Source of the DNA: Tissierellales bacterium
GTDB lineage: Bacteria > Bacillota > Clostridia > Tissierellales > Dethiosulfatibacteraceae
DNA: 54,280 nucleotides
Direction of reading: 5' to 3'
NCBI GenBank assembly: GCA_016938195.1
Contig: JAFGVC010000056.1
Span: 1-54,280, forward strand
Positions 44,277 through 54,268 of the stretch are shown piece after piece (position 1 is the first letter of the stretch; every line of letters begins with the position of its first letter). Made by a program: the position numbers and the translations under genes. The notes under the pieces are model-generated. The model was not told the DNA's origin. It made no database searches and worked only from the letters and a program-made list of their open reading frames with translations.

Positions 44277-46178
44277 TTAATTAGATAAAATATGCCATTC
44301 TTCGTAAAGAGCTTCAAGCTCTTTTTTCTGTGCTTCGATTTTTTGGCTAATCTCTTGCGCTTTAGTATGATTGTTGAAAACTTCCGGGGAGCATAAATCT
44401 TTCTCTAAAGAAAAATTCAATTGTTCAAGAGTCTCGATTTTTTCTTCGAGTTCAACAATCTTTTTTCTTTGAGCTTGTGCATCTCGAATAAGCTCTCTTT
44501 GTTTTTTTGCTTGATTTTTTAGTTCTGTTTTGCTGATTTGCTCGATGTCTTCTTCCTCAGGGGGGAGATTTTTTTTGTAAGTATAATAGTCATAATTTCC
44601 AAGATATTCTATTATGCCGTCAGAGTGCATTTCTAGAATTTTATCGACGCTTTTGTTTAAAAAGTATCTATCATGAGAAATAATTAATAATGTTCCTGTA
44701 TAATCTGCAAGCGCTTGTTCTAAAATATGTTTAGAATCAATATCCAAATGATTGGTAGGTTCATCCATTAGAAGAAAATTGGAATGAGATAGCATTAATT
44801 TTAGAATAGACAAGCGTGTCATTTCTCCGCCGCTTAAATCACCGACCAATTTAAACAAATCTTCATTATAGAACATGAATTTTGCTAGATAACCTCTAAT
44901 TTCGTAAGTTTTTAAAGCAGGATATTCATCCCATATTTCATCTATTACAGAGTTATCGAGGTTGAGATTTACTAATTCCTGATCAAAATAACCTATTTTG
45001 ACATTGTGTCCGATTGATACTTCTCCTGCATCCTCTTGGATTTGTTTGAGTAAAATTTTGATTAAAGTGGATTTACCCACGCCATTCGGACCAATTAACC
45101 CGATTTTATCACCTTTCATTACTCTGAAGCTAATTTGTCTGAAAATCTTTTTGTCATCATAATTTTTTGCTAACCCTTCAACTAACAATACATCCCTACC
45201 GCTTTCTATGGAGGGGTTAAATTGTATTTTTAGCTTTTCGCTTTCGCCTTGTGGCTTATCTACCAATAGCATATTCTGAAGTAATTTTTCTCTGCTTTTG
45301 GCTTGTCGAACTTTTTTGTCGCGTCCATTGGCGAGCATTTTAGAGATGATTTCCTTTTGACGTTGGATTTCTTTCTCTTGAATCACATATTTCTTTTTCT
45401 GTATTTCTAATTCGGTGGACCATTTTTTAATAAAGTAAGAGTAGTTTCCGTTATAACTATATATATTGCCATTTTGAACAAAAAGTGTTTTTGAGGTAAT
45501 TCGATCTAAAAAATATCGGTCGTGAGCAATAACTAAAACAGTACCTTTAAATTCCTTCAAGTATTTTTCTAGCCATTCGATAGAAGGAATATCGAGGTGA
45601 TTTGTCGGTTCATCAAGAAAAAGTATTTCCGGAGAAGACAACAAGAGCTTTGCGAGCATAACTCTGTTTTTTTGACCTCCACTCAGTTTTTTAAATTGCA
45701 GTGACAATTCTTCTTCCTGAAAACCTAGGCCAAACAGAACACCTTTTATTTTGCTTTTATAGCTGTATCCTTCTTTTTTTTCAAAATCATCAATTAACTC
45801 GGCGTATATATCCAAAATTTCTGTTAAAACTTTACCGTTTTCAGAATTTTTTGACATTTCAGATTCATAATATCTGATTTTTTCTTCAAGTAAAATAATC
45901 TCTCTGAAGATTTCTGCAACTGAATCGAACACAGTTAAGGATTCATCGGAAGAGATATCTTGTTTTAGATATCCGACTTGCTTCGAAGGATTGACATAAA
46001 TACTGCCTTCATCAAAATCAATTTCTTTTGTGAGTATTTTCAACAAGGTTGTTTTGCCGGAACCATTGAGCCCAACTAATCCAACCTTCTCATTTTCATT
46101 GATGCTAATATTGACATGATCCAAGACTAATTCAGTAACGTAAGATTTTGTTAAATTTCTACAAGAAATATCTATCAT
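44277..46178 (-). CDS. ABC-F family ATPase (YdiF-like)
   Basis: This 633-residue soluble protein has two ABC modules and no membrane helices. Walker A motifs are GLNGSGKTT near residue 36 and GPNGVGKST near 358; signatures are LSGGQKNR and LSGGEMTRL; Walker B motifs are ILFLDEPTNHLD and FLLMDEPTNHLD. The linker between modules and a C-terminal coiled coil are typical. ABC-F proteins act on the ribosome, either in translation or antibiotic protection. Size and coiled coil resemble YdiF of Bacillus rather than a resistance factor; this is inference. It is convergent with rnpB and divergent from rex. Confidence 0.92.
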   Translation of the reverse strand: MIDISCRNLTKSYVTELVLDHVNISINENEKVGLVGLNGSGKTTLLKILTKEIDFDEGSIYVNPSKQVGYLKQDISSDESLTVFDSVAEIFREIILLEEKIRYYESEMSKNSENGKVLTEILDIYAELIDDFEKKEGYSYKSKIKGVLFGLGFQEEELSLQFKKLSGGQKNRVMLAKLLLSSPEILFLDEPTNHLDIPSIEWLEKYLKEFKGTVLVIAHDRYFLDRITSKTLFVQNGNIYSYNGNYSYFIKKWSTELEIQKKKYVIQEKEIQRQKEIISKMLANGRDKKVRQAKSREKLLQNMLLVDKPQGESEKLKIQFNPSIESGRDVLLVEGLAKNYDDKKIFRQISFRVMKGDKIGLIGPNGVGKSTLIKILLKQIQEDAGEVSIGHNVKIGYFDQELVNLNLDNSVIDEIWDEYPALKTYEIRGYLAKFMFYNEDLFKLVGDLSGGEMTRLSILKLMLSHSNFLLMDEPTNHLDIDSKHILEQALADYTGTLLIISHDRYFLNKSVDKILEMHSDGIIEYLGNYDYYTYKKNLPPEEEDIEQISKTELKNQAKKQRELIRDAQAQRKKIVELEEKIETLEQLNFSLEKDLCSPEVFNNHTKAQEISQKIEAQKKELEALYEEWHILSN

Positions 46179-46309
46179 GTTATCACCTTTATATAGTATA
46201 TTTATTATAAGCCTCTAAGTAAAGCATAAAATAATATTTTGTTATAAGCATAACTGAAGCTGTATTAATAAATGTTTTGGTCATAAAAAGAAATTATAAA
46301 CGTTTTGTA

Positions 46310-46346
46310 TTGAATATTTACCCAAAAGTTGTTAAAATATTATCTA
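46310..46346 (+). promoter_or_regulatory. rex promoter with overlapping Rex-like operator
   Basis: TTGAAT (46310-46315) and TAAAAT (46333-46338), 17 bp apart, form the promoter. TTGTTAA-AATA-TTATCTA (46329-46346) covers the -10 and matches the Rex consensus TTGTTAA-N4-TTAACAA at 12 of 14 positions. NADH-responsive self-control by Rex is likely. Confidence 0.65.
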
Positions 46347-46362
46347 AGATGGAGGTGCGTGT

Positions 46363-47010
46363 ATGGCAAAAAATGGAAAAATATCTGATGCTGTAATAAG
46401 AAGACTCCCAAAGTATTATCGTTATCTAGGGGATTTATTGAAGAATGGAATTAATAGAATTTCATCGAATGAACTAAGTAGATTAACTGGTTTTACTGCA
46501 TCGCAGATTCGCCAAGATTTAAATAATTTTGGTGGGTTCGGACAACAGGGATATGGCTATGACGCAAAAAAACTGAGAGAGGAAATCAGTAAGATTTTAG
46601 GACTTGATCATAAATATAAAGTTGTCATTGTAGGCGCAGGAAATATTGGACAGGCCGTTGCTAATTACGCCGGGTTTTATGAAGAGGGATTTGAAATCAT
46701 GGCTCTTTTTGACAAGAATCCCAAGCTGGTGGGATTGAGGATCAGAGATCTAGAAATTATGGATATTGACGACTTGAAGGAGTATCTCACACACCATAAA
46801 ATTGACTTGGTTGTTCTATGTACGCCTAAAGAAGCGTCTCAAGGAATTGCAGATATCGTGACATCTTGTGGAGTACAAGCCATATGGAATTTTGCTCCAA
46901 CCGATATAAAAGTTACTGATAACGTAGCGATTGAAAATGTACGAATGAATGAAAGCTTATATACACTCGTCTACTATTACAATGAAAAAAGCAATAATTT
47001 CAATAATTAA
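46363..47010 (+). CDS. rex: Redox-sensing repressor Rex
   Basis: This 215-residue repressor senses the NADH/NAD+ ratio. The N-terminal winged helix has ISSNELSRLTGFTASQIRQDLNNFGGFGQQGYGY near residues 33-66. The Rossmann domain opens with VVIVGAGNIGQAVANY near 85 and contains FDKNPKLVG. GGAGGTG precedes the ATG. In clostridia Rex controls fermentation genes. A matching operator lies over its own promoter. Confidence 0.97.
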   Translation: MAKNGKISDAVIRRLPKYYRYLGDLLKNGINRISSNELSRLTGFTASQIRQDLNNFGGFGQQGYGYDAKKLREEISKILGLDHKYKVVIVGAGNIGQAVANYAGFYEEGFEIMALFDKNPKLVGLRIRDLEIMDIDDLKEYLTHHKIDLVVLCTPKEASQGIADIVTSCGVQAIWNFAPTDIKVTDNVAIENVRMNESLYTLVYYYNEKSNNFNN

Positions 47011-47023
47011 TCAAACTAATAAT

Positions 47024-47048
47024 AAAAAAGCTCATTAGGGGCTTTTTT
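47024..47048 (+). terminator. Terminator after rex
   Basis: AAAAAGCTC (about 47025-47033) pairs with GGGCTTTTT (with one G-U), loop about 5 nt, followed by T residues. Confidence 0.85.
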
Positions 47049-47089
47049 GTTTTACTGAAGCATTAAATTTTAACAGATGAGGAAAAAAT

Positions 47090-47983
47090 ATGAAATATGA
47101 TACAGCCGATGACAAAATAATTATTTACGGTATGACTGATTTTGAACCCACTCATGTTTTTGAATGTGGCCAGTGCTTTAGATGGAATGCTGAAAATGAC
47201 GGCAGTTATACAGGAGTGGCTAAAGGGAAAATCATTAACGTCAAATCAGAAGGCGAGCTTTTGATTTTCTCAAATACAAATCAGGACGATTTTAATAATG
47301 TTTGGTATGACTACTTTGATTTAGGCCGAGATTATGGAAAAATTAAAAAAGCTTTAAACAATCATAGAGAAATTTCTGAGGCAATAAAATTTGGACATGG
47401 GCTTAGGATATTAAGACAGGACGAGTGGGAAACGTTGATTACTTTTATTATTTCTACCAATAAAACGATTCCATTGATCAAAAAATCGGTTGAACAATTG
47501 TCATTTTGCTTTGGCAAAAAAATCGGAAGGTATCGGGAGAAAGAATATTTTGACTTTCCAAAACCTGAAGATATCTTTTCACTAAACACATTAGATATTA
47601 GAAGCTGTAAAGTGGGTTATAGAGATCAATATATTAAGGAAGCCTCAGAATATGTCGTGAATCACTCAGAATGGATTAATAGCATAAGATCTTTAAATGA
47701 TGAACAGGCTCTAAAAGAATTAAAAAGAATCAAAGGAGTAGGGGATAAAGTTGCGCATTGCGTGTTATTGTTTTCTCTGGGTAGATATGAAGCTTTTCCC
47801 GTAGATGTTTGGATTAGTAGAGTGATGAATCATTTATATACAATGGATAAAAACAGTCAAGAGATTAATAAAATGGCTTTGTCACTTTTCGGAGAATATT
47901 CCGGATTTGCACAACAGTACCTTTTTTATTATGCGAGAGAGGTGCTTTTTAAAAATATAAAGATAAAAAACGAAGGAAAATGA
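47090..47983 (+). CDS. 8-oxoguanine DNA glycosylase/AP lyase (OGG1 family)
   Basis: This 297-residue base-excision enzyme has an OGG N-terminal domain (HVFECGQCFRWN near residue 23), then the helix-hairpin-helix LKRIKGVGDKVAHCVLLF near 217 with the catalytic Lys in GVGDKVA, and the catalytic Asp in FPVDVWISRVM near 242. The C-terminal GEYSGFAQQYLFYYARE is typical. It removes 8-oxoguanine from DNA. No ribosome site better than GAGGAAAAA precedes the ATG. It is not obviously in an operon with its neighbours. Confidence 0.92.
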   Translation: MKYDTADDKIIIYGMTDFEPTHVFECGQCFRWNAENDGSYTGVAKGKIINVKSEGELLIFSNTNQDDFNNVWYDYFDLGRDYGKIKKALNNHREISEAIKFGHGLRILRQDEWETLITFIISTNKTIPLIKKSVEQLSFCFGKKIGRYREKEYFDFPKPEDIFSLNTLDIRSCKVGYRDQYIKEASEYVVNHSEWINSIRSLNDEQALKELKRIKGVGDKVAHCVLLFSLGRYEAFPVDVWISRVMNHLYTMDKNSQEINKMALSLFGEYSGFAQQYLFYYAREVLFKNIKIKNEGK

Positions 47984-48075
47984 AGTATAATTGAGAAATA
48001 TGGCGTAATAGAAATATAATAGGCTATAAAATCTAAATATATCTAAAATATATTAAATATTAAGATAAATAACGT

Positions 48076-48104
48076 TTGAAAGTTTTATCTTATTGAAGTA
48101 TTAT
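48076..48104 (+). promoter_or_regulatory. groESL promoter
   Basis: TTGAAA (48076-48081) and TATTAT (48099-48104) are 17 bp apart; the CIRCE operator begins 15 bp after the -10. Confidence 0.8.
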
Positions 48105-48118
48105 TATGACTGTAGGTA

Positions 48119-48145
48119 TTAGCACTCGACAAAGATGAGTGCTAA
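48119..48145 (+). promoter_or_regulatory. CIRCE operator of groES-groEL
   Basis: TTAGCACTC-N9-GAGTGCTAA is a perfect CIRCE element, the target of HrcA encoded at 20726-21808. Confidence 0.98.
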
Positions 48146-48161
48146 TAAAATAGAAATATGA

Positions 48162-48464
<303 letters not shown>

Positions 48465-48479
48465 AGAGAGGTGTAATAA

Positions 48480-50117
<1,638 letters not shown>

Positions 50118-50129
50118 CTGATAAATTGC

Positions 50130-50169
50130 AACTAAAAAGATGGCTTCCAATGGAGCCATCTTTTTAGTT
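50130..50169. terminator. Bidirectional terminator between groEL and the PII gene
   Basis: The arms at 50130-50145 and 50154-50169 form a perfect 16-bp stem around an 8-nt loop, with A and T runs on its outer half. It serves groEL and the minus-strand PII gene. Confidence 0.93.
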
Positions 50170-50175
50170 GGGTTA

Positions 50176-50538
50176 TTAATTTATTGCCGCGTGACCGGTT
50201 TCTCCGGTTCTAATTCTTACTATTTCATCAATAGTATAAATAAATATTTTGCCATCGCCAATTTCTCCGGTTCGACAAATTTTAATAGCGGTTTCCACAA
50301 CTTTTTCAACAGGCGTATCACATATCACGACTTCTAACTTAATTTTGGGAAGAAGTGTTGTTGTAAAATCGGCGCCTCTGTATTTTGTTGTTTTACCCTT
50401 TTGCTTACCGGCTCCTAGTACGTTTGAAACAGTCATTCCCTCGACACCAATTTCCACTAAGGCATCTTTTAACTCTTCAAATTTACTTGGTCTGGTAATT
50501 ATTTCTACCTTTGTATATGTTGTATATATTTCTGACAT
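50176..50538 (-). CDS. PII nitrogen regulatory protein (GlnK/GlnB type)
   Basis: This 120-residue trimeric signalling protein binds ATP/ADP and 2-oxoglutarate. The B-loop and C-loop patterns TGEIGDGKIFIYTIDEIVRIRTGE near residues 89-112 are clear. In the T loop, TKYRGADFTTTLLPK, Tyr53 (position 46 in E. coli numbering) is kept but Phe58 replaces the uridylylated Tyr51, so GlnD-type modification is unlikely. It lies 11 nt after amt on the minus strand, the usual amtB-glnK pairing, so it probably gates the ammonium channel. AGGAGGACG precedes the ATG. Confidence 0.94.
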   Translation of the reverse strand: MSEIYTTYTKVEIITRPSKFEELKDALVEIGVEGMTVSNVLGAGKQKGKTTKYRGADFTTTLLPKIKLEVVICDTPVEKVVETAIKICRTGEIGDGKIFIYTIDEIVRIRTGETGHAAIN

Positions 50539-50549
50539 GAGCGTCCTCC

Positions 50550-51785
50550 TTACTTGATGGAGATTGCTTTTGTGACAAAGTCAGCATAGCAATCTATCCC
50601 GTGTTCGTGGAGATCAAGACCATGAGTTTCCTCTTTCTCTGAAACTCTTAATCCAATAGTTGCATCAATTGTTTTAAAAAGAATATAAGCTGTAGATAAG
50701 GTCCATGCAGCGACTGCAAATACGCCAATAGCTTGGATAACAAGCATCGACGAGCCACCTCCATAAAATAAACCTCCTTCTGTGGCAAATAAACCGACAC
50801 AAAGCGTTCCGAATGCACCACTAAGACCATGAACACCAATTGCACCTACAGGGTCGTCGATTTTAAGTCTGTTTTCAATAAATTCAATTCCATATACGAC
50901 TACGAAGCTAGTCAAAATACCGATGATTACAGCATCTCTTAAACCCACCACATCACAACCTGCTGTAATAGCGACTAAACCTCCAAGCGCACCATTTAAC
51001 GTCATGCTTACATCAGGCTTTCCATATTTCAGCCACGTGATAAGCATGGTAAAAGTTGCACCTGCGGCGGCAGACAAATTAGTGGTCATGAAAATATGAG
51101 CGATGGATGTACTTGCCATACCGGATATTGTGGAACCAGGGTTGAATCCAAACCATCCAAACCAAAGGATGAATACACCAAGTGCTCCCAATGTCAAGCT
51201 ATGACCAGGAATCGCATTCGGTTTACCGTCTTTTCCGAATTTCCCGATACGCGGTCCTAAAATGGCAGCACCAACAAGCGCGGACCATCCGCCAAGTGAA
51301 TGAACTGCAGTTGAACCTGCAAAATCATGAAATCCTAAATTACTTAACCATCCTCCTCCCCAAATCCAGTGACCTGATATTGGGTAGATGATTAAACTAA
51401 TAAAAAAACTGTAAATCAAATAGGACTTAAATTTAGTTCTTTCTGCCATGGCTCCAGATACTATTGTTGCTGCTGTGGCACAAAAAACAGTTTGAAAAAT
51501 TAAAAAAGCTGATGTGGGAATGCCAAAGTCATACGTACCCATAGACATAATGTCTATTTTTCCTATCAAACCTCCCAAATCACTACCAAACATTATTCCG
51601 AAACCGATAAACCAATAGACCAGAGAGCCAACAGCAAAATCCATCAAGTTTTTCATAATGATGTTGCCAGCGTTCTTGGCACGGGTAAATCCGGTTTCTA
51701 CCATTGCGAAACCAGCTTGCATGAAAAAGACAAAAGCAGCGGCAATTAAAACCCAAATTGTATTAATAGCATAACCATAATCCAT
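50550..51785 (-). CDS. amt: Ammonium transporter Amt
   Basis: This channel of about 411 residues has roughly 11 membrane helices. Family marks are FVFFMQAGFAMVETGFTRAKNAGNIIMKN near residues 17-45, GHWIWGGGWL near 137, HSLGGWSALVGA near 165 with the pore His, DPVGAIGVHGLSGAFGTL near 310-328 with the second pore His, and the C-terminal EETHGLDLHEHG that contacts PII. ATG 51785 is preferred because GAGG lies 8 nt upstream; the GTG at 51794 falls within that ribosome site. It is cotranscribed with the PII gene. Confidence 0.95.
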   Translation of the reverse strand: MDYGYAINTIWVLIAAAFVFFMQAGFAMVETGFTRAKNAGNIIMKNLMDFAVGSLVYWFIGFGIMFGSDLGGLIGKIDIMSMGTYDFGIPTSAFLIFQTVFCATAATIVSGAMAERTKFKSYLIYSFFISLIIYPISGHWIWGGGWLSNLGFHDFAGSTAVHSLGGWSALVGAAILGPRIGKFGKDGKPNAIPGHSLTLGALGVFILWFGWFGFNPGSTISGMASTSIAHIFMTTNLSAAAGATFTMLITWLKYGKPDVSMTLNGALGGLVAITAGCDVVGLRDAVIIGILTSFVVVYGIEFIENRLKIDDPVGAIGVHGLSGAFGTLCVGLFATEGGLFYGGGSSMLVIQAIGVFAVAAWTLSTAYILFKTIDATIGLRVSEKEETHGLDLHEHGIDCYADFVTKAISIK

Positions 51786-51837
51786 AAAATTCACCTCTAT
51801 GATATATTTGTGCTGCTTCTGTAAAACCTAATACCAT
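51763..51837 (-). CDS. Possible 24-residue leader ORF overlapping the amt start
   Basis: On the minus strand, AGGAGG (complement of 51842-51847) is 4 nt before an ATG at 51837 that opens a 24-codon frame, MVLGFTEAAQIYHRGEFYGL and a further few residues, ending at 51763 inside amt. Its ribosome site is stronger than that of amt itself. It may couple or restrain amt translation, or be chance. No homologue is recognised. Confidence 0.35.
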   Translation of the reverse strand: MVLGFTEAAQIYHRGEFYGLWLCY

Positions 51838-51922
51838 CTACCCTCCTTTTTTAAATGGATGATCTGATATTTACGGGAATTTATAAATATTCAAATCAAC
51901 TATCATTTTTTATAATGCCAAT

Positions 51923-51951
51923 ATTCTATCATTCGTCTTTATGAATGTAAA
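51923..51951 (-). promoter_or_regulatory. amt promoter
   Basis: On the minus strand, TTTACA (complement of 51946-51951) and TAGAAT (complement of 51923-51928) are 17 bp apart, giving a leader of about 130 nt that holds the small ORF. Confidence 0.55.
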
Positions 51952-51974
51952 GAGGTTTTTTTGTATTTCTTCAA

Positions 51975-52027
51975 TGAAAACGTTTTTTTGTAAATATATT
52001 TATAATACTAGTTTGTAAACGTTTCGT
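51975..52027. promoter_or_regulatory. Two cre-like sites between amt and dxs
   Basis: TGAAAACGTTTTTT (51975-51988) and TGTAAACGTTTCGT (52014-52027) each match the CcpA site TGWAARCGYTWNCW with one mismatch. They lie 24 and 63 bp upstream of the amt -35 and well before the dxs promoter. The rest of this 431-nt gap (51786-52216) is AT-rich with nothing else named apart from the two promoters and the small ORF. Confidence 0.45.
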
Positions 52028-52160
52028 CAGAAATTGAACTGGAGATAAATTTATAAAAAACGAACAATTAAATTAAATATTTTAAAAATATTCGCAATTA
52101 TTTATTCGACGAAATTTATATTGCTTATAAATATTCATGGCGATAGTTTATAGATTATAC

Positions 52161-52189
52161 CTTATATTTTTTTTGTTATGTGATATAAT
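52161..52189 (+). promoter_or_regulatory. dxs promoter (extended -10)
   Basis: TATAAT (52184-52189) is preceded by TGA, an extended -10; the -35 (CTTATA at 52161) is weak. The start would be about 20 nt before the dxs ATG. Confidence 0.55.
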
Positions 52190-52216
52190 AATTAGATATT
52201 ATTATGAGGGTTATAG

Positions 52217-54079
52217 ATGGATAGTATATTAAATAAAATTGAAAACACAAGCGATTTAAAAAAACTCAATATGAATGAAATGAACCTGCTTTCTAAAGAA
52301 ATAAGAGATTTCTTAATCAAATCAGTTTCTCAAACCGGTGGTCATTTGGCGTCGAATCTTGGAGTAGTAGAATTGACTTTAGCCATTCATTATGTATTTG
52401 ATTCTCCTAAAGACAAAATCATTTGGGATGTAGGTCATCAAAGCTACGTTCATAAGATTTTAACAGGTAGAAAAAATCAATTTGATACACTTAGACAATT
52501 AAATGGGATGAGTGGCTTTCCAAAGAGATCCGAAAATGAACACGATGCGTTTGCGACAGGACACAGTAGCACATCCATTTCGGCGGCTGTCGGCTTTATA
52601 AATGCACGTGACTTATTAGGAGAAGATTATAATGTTATATCTGTCATTGGAGATGGTGCTTTGACCGGTGGAATGGCTTTTGAAGCGCTAAATGATGTCG
52701 GGCGCAGAAAGACAAATCTAATCATTATATTAAATGATAATGAAATGTCTATATCTAAAAATGTTGGCAGCATTTCATCTTCTTTATCTAAGCTTCGAAC
52801 AGGAACGACTTATTACTCTGCCAAAAAAGAAATTGAAAAAATGATTTTAAAAATACCTTATGCAGGCCAAAAAATTGTCAAGCTGATTCGGAAAACTAAA
52901 GACGCTTTTAAGATATTTTTTGTCAATGGCGGTATGCTTTTTGAGGAATTTGGCTTTAGATATATTGGGCCGGTAGATGGACATGATCTTGAAGCTATGG
53001 TCCATATTCTTGAAAGAGTTAAGGATGTGAAGGCGCCTATATTGTTGCACGTACATACAAAAAAAGGCAAAGGATATAAACCTGCAGAAGAAAATCCTGA
53101 TGTTTTCCATGGCGTCGGTAAATTCAATGCCAATACCGGAGAGATTGTAGGACAAAAGTCTCTTACTTTTTCGGATGTTTTCGGTCAAAAACTAGTAGCA
53201 CTTGCAAAAGAGAATGAAAAAATAGTAGCCATTACGGCAGCTATGAAAAATGGTACAGGTTTAGATCTGTTTTCAGAAAAATATCCTAAAAGATTTTTTG
53301 ATGTAGGGATTGCAGAGCAGCATGGTTTAACAATGGCGGCCGGAATGGCAGCCAATGGAATGATTCCTGTCGTTGCGATATATTCTACTTTTTTACAAAG
53401 AGCTTATGATCAGTTAGTCCATGACGTTGCCATGCAAAATCTACATGTTGTATTATGTGTTGATAGAGCCGGTTTAGTGGGAAGCGATGGGGAAACACAC
53501 CAGGGTGTTTTCGATATGGGTCTGTTGTGTCAGATTCCTAATGTGACGATTCTTGCACCTTCAAGCTTCAATGATCTAGAGAGAATGCTTGAATGGGCTA
53601 TTCAAAAGGGGAACGGTCCGATTGTCATCCGTTATCCCCGTGGCGGCGAATCGGCTTATCATATTCCTGAAAGTAACATTATTATTGGGTCGGAATTACT
53701 TCGTAAAGGGAAAGATATAACACTTATTTCTTACGGTAGATTAATTTTTGAAGTTTATAGAGCGGCAGAGATATTGAAACAGAGAGGTATTGATGCCGGA
53801 GTCATCAATTTAAAAAGTATAAAGCCTTTAGATGGGAAAATCATAAGTCAGGAAAGTGATGTTTCTAATAAAGTACTTTTTATAGATGAAACTGCAAAAT
53901 ATGCTTCAGTAGGAAGATATATTTATGATTTTGTATCTAATCATACTGTTATTAAGATACACGGGTTGCCGGATCATTTTATTGAACAGGGAAGCGTGGA
54001 TGAGTTGACCCGAAAATATAAACTTGATGCGGAAAATATAGCTTCGAGAGTGACAGAATGGATTGACACGGATAGCTAA
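52217..54079 (+). CDS. dxs: 1-deoxy-D-xylulose-5-phosphate synthase
   Basis: This 620-residue thiamine-diphosphate enzyme condenses pyruvate and glyceraldehyde 3-phosphate, the first step of the MEP isoprenoid pathway. Marks are GGHLASNLGVVELTLA near residue 41, WDVGHQSYVHKILTGR near 75, the ThDP motif VIGDGALTGGMAFEALN near 143, DVGIAEQHGLTMAAGMA near 365 with the catalytic Glu, and the C-terminal transketolase-like domain. GAGGG lies about 7 nt before the ATG. It appears monocistronic here. Confidence 0.97.
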   Translation: MDSILNKIENTSDLKKLNMNEMNLLSKEIRDFLIKSVSQTGGHLASNLGVVELTLAIHYVFDSPKDKIIWDVGHQSYVHKILTGRKNQFDTLRQLNGMSGFPKRSENEHDAFATGHSSTSISAAVGFINARDLLGEDYNVISVIGDGALTGGMAFEALNDVGRRKTNLIIILNDNEMSISKNVGSISSSLSKLRTGTTYYSAKKEIEKMILKIPYAGQKIVKLIRKTKDAFKIFFVNGGMLFEEFGFRYIGPVDGHDLEAMVHILERVKDVKAPILLHVHTKKGKGYKPAEENPDVFHGVGKFNANTGEIVGQKSLTFSDVFGQKLVALAKENEKIVAITAAMKNGTGLDLFSEKYPKRFFDVGIAEQHGLTMAAGMAANGMIPVVAIYSTFLQRAYDQLVHDVAMQNLHVVLCVDRAGLVGSDGETHQGVFDMGLLCQIPNVTILAPSSFNDLERMLEWAIQKGNGPIVIRYPRGGESAYHIPESNIIIGSELLRKGKDITLISYGRLIFEVYRAAEILKQRGIDAGVINLKSIKPLDGKIISQESDVSNKVLFIDETAKYASVGRYIYDFVSNHTVIKIHGLPDHFIEQGSVDELTRKYKLDAENIASRVTEWIDTDS

Positions 54080-54091
54080 TTCTGTTAACAT
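54063..54091 (+). promoter_or_regulatory. Promoter of the lysine riboswitch transcript
   Basis: TTGACA (54063-54068, within the last codons of dxs) and TAACAT (54086-54091) are 17 bp apart; transcription would begin near 54098, just before the aptamer. A Rex-like sequence overlaps the -10. Confidence 0.65.
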
Positions 54092-54109
54092 GTTAAAAAA
54101 TAAATAGAT

Positions 54110-54252
54110 GTATTATAGAGGCTGCGATTTGTCAAGAGTACCGATTGGGAAAGGGACTATCGCCGAAGTGTCTATCTTGATGCTGGGGCTATACTGAAGA
54201 AGTATAGAACTGTCCGAAACGGGACCCACCGTGGAAGGGAGTGCTATAATAC
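54110..54252 (+). ncRNA. Lysine riboswitch (L box)
   Basis: P1 is GTATTATAG/CTATAATAC (54110-54118/54244-54252). Conserved aptamer segments follow in order: GAGGCTGCGA, TCAAGAGTA, AAAGGGACTATCGCCGAAGTG, a GGCTATACT hairpin and a CTGTCCGAAACGGGACCCACCGTGG-like arm. GAGGGG, a likely ribosome site, starts 3-4 nt after P1 and no terminator stem is visible before the next ATG, so translational control is likely. The gene controlled is cut by the window end; lysine synthesis or uptake is expected. Confidence 0.88.
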
Positions 54253-54268
54253 GTGAGGGGTAAGATCG

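Noticed and set aside
46297-46310. cre-like TATAAACGTTTTGT between the ABC-F gene and rex
   Set aside because: Two mismatches to the CcpA consensus in AT-rich DNA and no matching position relative to a promoter.
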